Positions 59,189-64,000 of a DNA stretch of 64,000 nt are shown one piece after another (position 1 is the first letter of the stretch; each line of letters opens with the position of its first letter). The stretch covers positions 62,001 to 126,000 of the forward strand of contig JAACJK010000232.1 in the NCBI GenBank assembly GCA_013368325.1. Direction: 5' to 3'. Source of the DNA: Ephemerocybe angulata (taxonomy: Eukaryota; Basidiomycota; Agaricomycetes; Agaricales; Psathyrellaceae). Under the pieces are notes generated by a model. The model had not been told where the DNA came from. It saw nothing but the letters and a program-made list of their open reading frames with translations, and ran no database searches. A program made the translations under genes and the position numbers.

Positions 59189-59864
59189 ATGTCAGACAAT
59201 GGAGTGCCTTCACCCCCAAGGACTCGCTCCGATCCACATAATAGACGCTCGGCGGATGCCAACGCCACCCAGGAAGACCCATTTTATCGAGTCTTCAGCC
59301 CGTCCTTCTCTTCCCGCCCTGGCTATCATCACGAGGTGCCTGAAGAGGCTGTGAGTACCGACCTACTGTGATGCAATTCCGTTCAGATGTTGATTATCTG
59401 AATCTTAGGCCCCTTCAAGGGATGCTGCTTTCCGACGACTCCTAATGGACAACATGCTGCAGAGTGGCATCGTTGAAGAGCAGTTGGGAAACATGGTTCA
59501 AGCATCCCTGGATCTCATTGGCCAGCTAGTTGTTCTGAATTGCCAACGGAGAGCCCTTCACCTCCAGTATCCCAGCGCAAGCCGTCGATTAGACCCACGA
59601 TGGTTTCTAGTTATCATCGACTCAATGCTGGCCCAAATCTTTTCTCTGCGCAATCTTAGGAGTCCATCCTCTGGATATGGCCCTCCGCTTCCCCATTCGT
59701 TTCACCCCAACGGTCATGTAGATCTCCCCCGCTGTCTTACACACAACCAACGGCGTCAGCTTGGGAGCAACTTTGGCGCAAATCCATCGTCCTTGGAGAG
59801 CGTTGTACGCGAGATGTGGTCGACGGGAGACCCTCGCCCCAATCTTACGTCGATTATATCCTAG
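59189..59864 (+). CDS. Small protein of unknown function, two exons
   Basis: Exons are 59189..59350 and 59409..59864 (58-nt phase-0 GT-AG intron), giving 205 aa. The first 55 residues are Ser/Pro/Arg-rich and probably disordered. The middle is helical (MDNMLQSGIVEEQLGNMVQ, LDLIGQLVVLNCQRRALHL). It has no signal peptide or recognised domain. It sits between two minus-strand genes of similar style (disordered start, several small introns), and a pyrimidine-rich leader precedes ATG 59189. A coiled-coil or adaptor role is only a guess. Confidence 0.6.
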
Positions 59865-59869
59865 GCTTC

Positions 59870-60250
59870 CTTTCAAACAATCACTGGCAGCTCATTTATT
59901 TTGTTTGTCTACAAGTCCCTCGTACCGTTACTTTCTTTATGCTTCTCTTCTGCTAACCCGTAATTAGACGCTCAAAGTTGTACATAATTCTGCTAGTTCA
60001 TTCTGGCGTGTTGTATAACATGTTGTATTTCATTCAAACCGATCACTCAATTGCTACTCCCCTGCCAAGCAGTTGAGCGCCGCTGTACTACAGACTTCGA
60101 AGGGTAAAATGGAAAGATAGTCTTAAGGGCAATTAAAATAGTTGGTAAGTAAGCGATCTGAGAGGAACAAGTAAAGTCTAAATAACGATAGCTAGTGGGC
60201 ACTAAGTTCTACTTCATATGAATGAAGGGAGGTGTCTGAGTCTGCACGCG
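59870..60250. other. Intergenic, 3' ends of two convergent genes
   Basis: AT-rich sequence between the stop at 59864 and the stop at 60252 of the opposing gene. No frame of note. Confidence 0.5.
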
Positions 60251-60251
60251 T

Positions 60252-61783
60252 TTAATAGGAAGCTGGCCCACAGGAGTGGAATATGATTGCAGCACGAAGG
60301 CAAATGCGTGAGCAGCTCCCACATTTGACCATAAGGTGATAGAGGTCGTCGGGGGCAATTCCTGAGCTCTCGTCAAATGAGAGCATGCCAGAGACGAAAT
60401 CAAAGTCATCCTCGCGGGCAGCGAGAGGAGGGGCTTCACAGACATGAGTACGCCGCCTATCCGTGTACAGGTACTGGGTGCATCCTCGACACTGACGTAG
60501 AATTTGTTTGAGCTCAGTCTTCGTAACACCAGCTCCAAACCACTGCCCAAGGCGTACAAGGATGTCGAATGAGGAGAAGGTGGGTCGGCTAGGGTCATAG
60601 GTGTGAAGCTTGCAAGAACGGATGAACGCATCCGTGATATCAAAATCTGACATGGGCGCAGAGTTGAATGTTTAGTCCTGTAACGCACAACACTACGTGA
60701 CAGAGACTCACAAGTACGATCGTCGTAGACGACATCAATAGGCCCTCCTGGCGCTCCACTTGAAACGGCCTGAGGGCTTGCAGGTGCAGGTGCATACAGC
60801 CATGATCCCGGTATAGGCCCAGGAATAAACGGCGACTGATTCCATCCTGGTGTAGCAGGGGAACCCAGCCGACCAACGCCTGAGGGGGGCATTTCAACAT
60901 CGTTATCTGTGTTTGAAACTTGGAGAGGCGTTCCAGGCTGGGTGGACACCATAGAAACATCGGGCATAGTGCGCCGGCCATAGGTCCAATGCTCAGTCTT
61001 TGGTGTCTCGATAAGCCCTAATGCGCAGTTACAATAATCGTAAGGCAGTTAGAGAAACGTTTTAGGAAGTATAAGAATGACTGACCCTGGGCCGAAGCAA
61101 AGAAGGTACCTTTGAGAGGCGTCGCAGCTGTAACTACGTCATGATGATCATCCTGGCTCCGAGTCCGAGGCTCGGTGTCCACTGGCATGCGGACCGGATG
61201 GTCTGGAGTGCTATTGACCATTGCGGCGACTTCGAACGGATTTGATTCTGAAGCCATGGGACTCCAAGTAGACATGTACCTGAGCTGGGATCTACGGTCT
61301 AATCACGTCATGAACCTTGTGAGTCCATCATAGCGATTTATTTGATAGCATGGACTTACAATTATGTCCCAGCTTTCCCGAGCGGCTACTGGCTGGCGAA
61401 CTTCCTGGGTCTGACGAACATAGCACGAACTGATCAAGCAAAATTGTTCGACCCAGTGCAAAGCTTGTCGGCGAATCATCAACCAGTGGTGGGCTGAATG
61501 GGATATCCCAATTATTTCCACGAATTCTGGGGGGTGGAAGCCGAGGTGGTGTGGGATATAGGTGCAAAGGTAAAGGGCTTGGAGAGGCCCGACGTAACGG
61601 ATGCGGGCGCTTCGTTGTGGCACCACGGACCGCATGAATGCGTGCACGGGTTTTGAGGCCACGAGCCACCCCAGAGGTACTAGTTGAACCAGTTACATAG
61701 TCGCCGAAGTTGTCGAAGAAACGTTTCTGGCCAGCATCGGAGTCAACGACATCACCACCAGCAATGGTTGCAGAAGAAGGCAT
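60252..61783 (-). CDS. Protein of unknown function with C-terminal Cys/His clusters, four exons
   Basis: Exons are complement(60252..60646, 60712..61017, 61086..61298, 61360..61783), giving 445 aa. Introns of 61-68 nt (one GTCAGT donor) all keep frame. Residues 1-310 are Pro/Ser/Thr-rich and low in structure. The C-terminal 130 residues form a compact region (FDITDAFIRSCKLHTYDPS, SFDILVRLGQWFGAG) with two possible zinc sites: Cys367, Cys370, His382, Cys384 (C-x2-C-x11-H-x-C), and Cys423, Cys426, Cys430, His438, Cys440 at the very end. Zinc binding is inferred from spacing only. No known family was recognised. The TATA box is at 61869. Confidence 0.65.
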
Positions 61784-61868
61784 GATGGATGAGTTGGATA
61801 CAAGAGGGATGGAGAACAGCGAAGAGGGGGGAGCTGTGAGCTTGGCGTATCAGGGAATACCTGGAGTG

Positions 61869-61876
61869 CCTTTATA
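61869..61876 (-). promoter_or_regulatory. TATA box of the Cys/His-cluster gene
   Basis: TATAAAGG on the minus strand, about 85 bp before ATG 61783. Confidence 0.5.
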
Positions 61877-62261
61877 CCTTGAAGCCTCCATCAACCCGGC
61901 ACCCGGCAACTTAGGCGCCTATGGCGTCTTGGCAATAGCTGGAACATTTTGGGCCTTTTCATGACTGGATATAGTCTGAACTTGCCGACGACAGGCAGCC
62001 TGAGACGATTGGCACGAAAAATCGCCCTTTATCTACCTGGTCCCGGAATGCCAGCCTGAGTGGTGTTCGGTTAGTAGATGTGTCAATTATTTCAATTGAA
62101 TATTTAGGCCTTTTTGATGTCTGATGCGACGTGGCGACCAACAATGAGATTCATCTATTTGTACCGCTTTACAGCATTGGCAGGTTAGCAGCGGGCTCTC
62201 TGAGGACTAACTCGCTCAAAATTTTCTCTAAATCTTACCAAATGAGGATGCTTGGAGAACC

Positions 62262-62268
62262 TATATAA
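62262..62268 (+). promoter_or_regulatory. TATA box of the membrane-protein gene
   Basis: TATATAA, about 100 bp before ATG 62367. Confidence 0.45.
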
Positions 62269-62366
62269 TGCTTCAAAATTGGAACTTGGAACTTACCTAT
62301 CTTTTTACTCCCCTTACTACCCTCCATCTTATCCACCTCCTCAACTACTTCAAACTCCCTCTGACG

Positions 62367-63461
62367 ATGCCGGCCCCTGTCTTGAAGACCACCGATACTA
62401 TCGACGGCGATAGGCCCACCAACGCCTCTACGCCCACCGTGCCCTCCAACCCCGTGTTGAGGCCTTCCACTGCAGTAGCATATTCACCCACCGTGGATGA
62501 GGTATCAGACTTGGATTTGGATGACTTGTACGCCCATTTCTCCTCTTCTTATTGGACCATACTGACTCAGATTTATATGCGCATAGCAGCGGGACTGATT
62601 ACTCTGACGTACCGTTGCTCACTCCTGAGCAGATGGAGACCGTTGCAAACGAAACGAACCTGCAAACAACCCTCAGGTACACCCACCCACAGATAATTGT
62701 ACTCTTTGTGAACCGTGCCGAGGCGCTGAAGTTGGAGAGGCTAGCCTCCGGGGCTCTCAGGAATAACTGCATGCAGCGGGTCGACTACGGAACGTCGAAG
62801 TCGCTGGTTGTGTATAGTCGCACGCCAACCGCCTGGGAGGAGATCTCAAGGGTAGCGGAAGTTCGACTTCGCCCTCATCACCACCTTACCCTTATCACTT
62901 CCACCAGCGCTGCCACCGGGACTCTTAAATCCTCCCAGCAGAAAGTGAAGACCCAGGAGGAAGAGCAGGCGCCCATTGAAACTGGACTCACCCCTCACCA
63001 ACTGGACGTTCTTCACCGGTCGATGATAATCATTGCTTTTTTTGCCTTTATCTCTTGGTTAGGCCTCAATGGTTAGTCTGGGTTGCCTTTGAACATTATT
63101 ATAAGCTTAAATTTGGGTTTTTGTGTCATAGCTTCGATCGCCTACCTGGTTGCCCCATTTTCGTGGGGTTTCATGGTTATCAAACTCGCGCTCAATATGG
63201 CCGTTCCTTGGAACGCCGTTGAGGAATGCAGGCTCGCTGCCCAGGCTGCTATCCTTTACATCAATGAGAAGATCCATGCCGCGACTCAGGTTGGAATCAT
63301 TGCTGTTATGACCTGGCTTGAACGCTACCGTGGTGAGTTAAACACTTTCGCCCACAGAGGAAACATATTTACTAATGTCCGCTGCGTCCTCGCCCCCGGC
63401 CTTGCTCATGTCAGATGACGGTGTTGAGGCCTACGCCACTGCCATGATTATGGTGCAGTAA
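62367..63461 (+). CDS. Predicted membrane protein of unknown function, four exons
   Basis: Exons are 62367..62527, 62587..63071, 63132..63332 and 63415..63461, giving 297 aa. Introns of 59, 60 and 82 nt are GT-AG and in frame. The N-terminal half is soluble and Thr/Asp-rich. Around residues 200-245 two hydrophobic stretches (RSMIIIAFFAFISWLGLN and SIAYLVAPFSWGFMVIKLAL) look like a membrane hairpin or two transmembrane helices, followed by amphipathic helices and a short acidic tail (DDGVEAYATAMIMVQ). No signal peptide or recognised family was found. The neighbouring gene at 61783 is divergent, with about 600 bp between the two starts, so a shared promoter region is possible. Confidence 0.65.
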
Positions 63462-64000
63462 GGTGGTCATTCCATGAGCGCATCCACTCGCAGAGACAGG
63501 AAGTCTCTTTTCATTATACCCTGATTCGTGTCCCTTGTTCCAGTTGCCCCTGCTAGTATTTATTATATTCTCTCGAGTATCGCCGTCCGTGGAGATTTGT
63601 GATGCTTATGGCCTTGATGTTGCACAGACCGATATGTCAGAACCTGTCCCAGTGTATCCCTCGTAGCTTTAAAAAACGTACCGATTGGAGCCTCAACTGC
63701 CGTAACCGCCAGAAATGTTCCAAGATGAGTTATAGGCCGTCCATTGATGATGGGGCATAAGAAATGAAACGATAGCCTGAGATTGGAAATGGTGGGGCGA
63801 GCATGTCAATAAGGTGCAACTGGCAGCTGCGAGGCGCCGAGGCTCAGTGAAAGATACGATAAGCAATCGAGGAAAGACAAGAAGTATAGTAATATAAGTA
63901 TGATGAAGTCAGTGATAGTAGCATATAAGTTCCGCAGAATGCGGCGCAAGAAAGTTCATCAACGTCGGTTACTAACAAAACTCTTCAATAAACTTCTTCG
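63462..64000. other. No supported gene
   Basis: 3' flank of the preceding gene and AT-rich sequence up to the window edge. Confidence 0.5.

Overview
The window looks like nuclear DNA of a filamentous basidiomycete, most likely an Agaricomycete (mushroom or bracket fungus). The evidence is short GT-AG introns of about 45-80 nt in nearly every gene, TATA boxes about 65-115 bp before start codons, and typical mushroom families: an unspecific peroxygenase, a MYND-finger protein, TPR-CHAT proteins, an F-box-like protein, a secreted-protein pair and an SRPK-like kinase. Exon structures were inferred by eye from splice signals and reading-frame continuity. No transcript evidence was available.

Layout. 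0-5.3 kb: gene fragments, then an intact cystathionine gamma-lyase on the minus strand. 7.2-10.9 kb: a tandem duplication in which each copy carries a homeodomain gene. Copy 1 encodes two homeodomains in a row; copy 2 is cut short by a deletion between short direct repeats. 12-14.1 kb: a MYND zinc-finger protein in four exons. 17.6-18.1 kb: a small secreted protein. 20.1-22.5 kb: a CHAT-protease remnant and an SRPK-like pseudokinase. 25.4-26.7 kb: a heme-thiolate peroxygenase. 22.8-30.6 kb also holds diverged copies of a long interspersed repeat. 31 kb and 35.5 kb: two more secreted-type genes; the second is a clear relative of the one at 17.6 kb. 37.3-42.2 kb: a complete, apparently very young Ty1/copia retrotransposon. 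43.6-49.1 kb: a TPR-CHAT gene split by a 1.8-kb gag-only LTR element and frameshifted after its catalytic histidine. 51-52 kb: an F-box-like gene with a probable GC-AG intron. 52.2-54.1 kb: a tandem array of divergent ubiquitin units, each interrupted by the same intron. 55-63.5 kb: four multi-exon genes of unknown function.

The region has an accessory character. Housekeeping metabolism is limited to cystathionine gamma-lyase, while duplicated, decaying or lineage-restricted genes alternate with repeats. The most interesting material is the paired secreted proteins with a conserved S-T-R-E-L / C-x2-C architecture, the divergent intron-bearing polyubiquitin array, the double-homeodomain duplication, the pseudokinase, and the gag-only element inside the TPR-CHAT gene.
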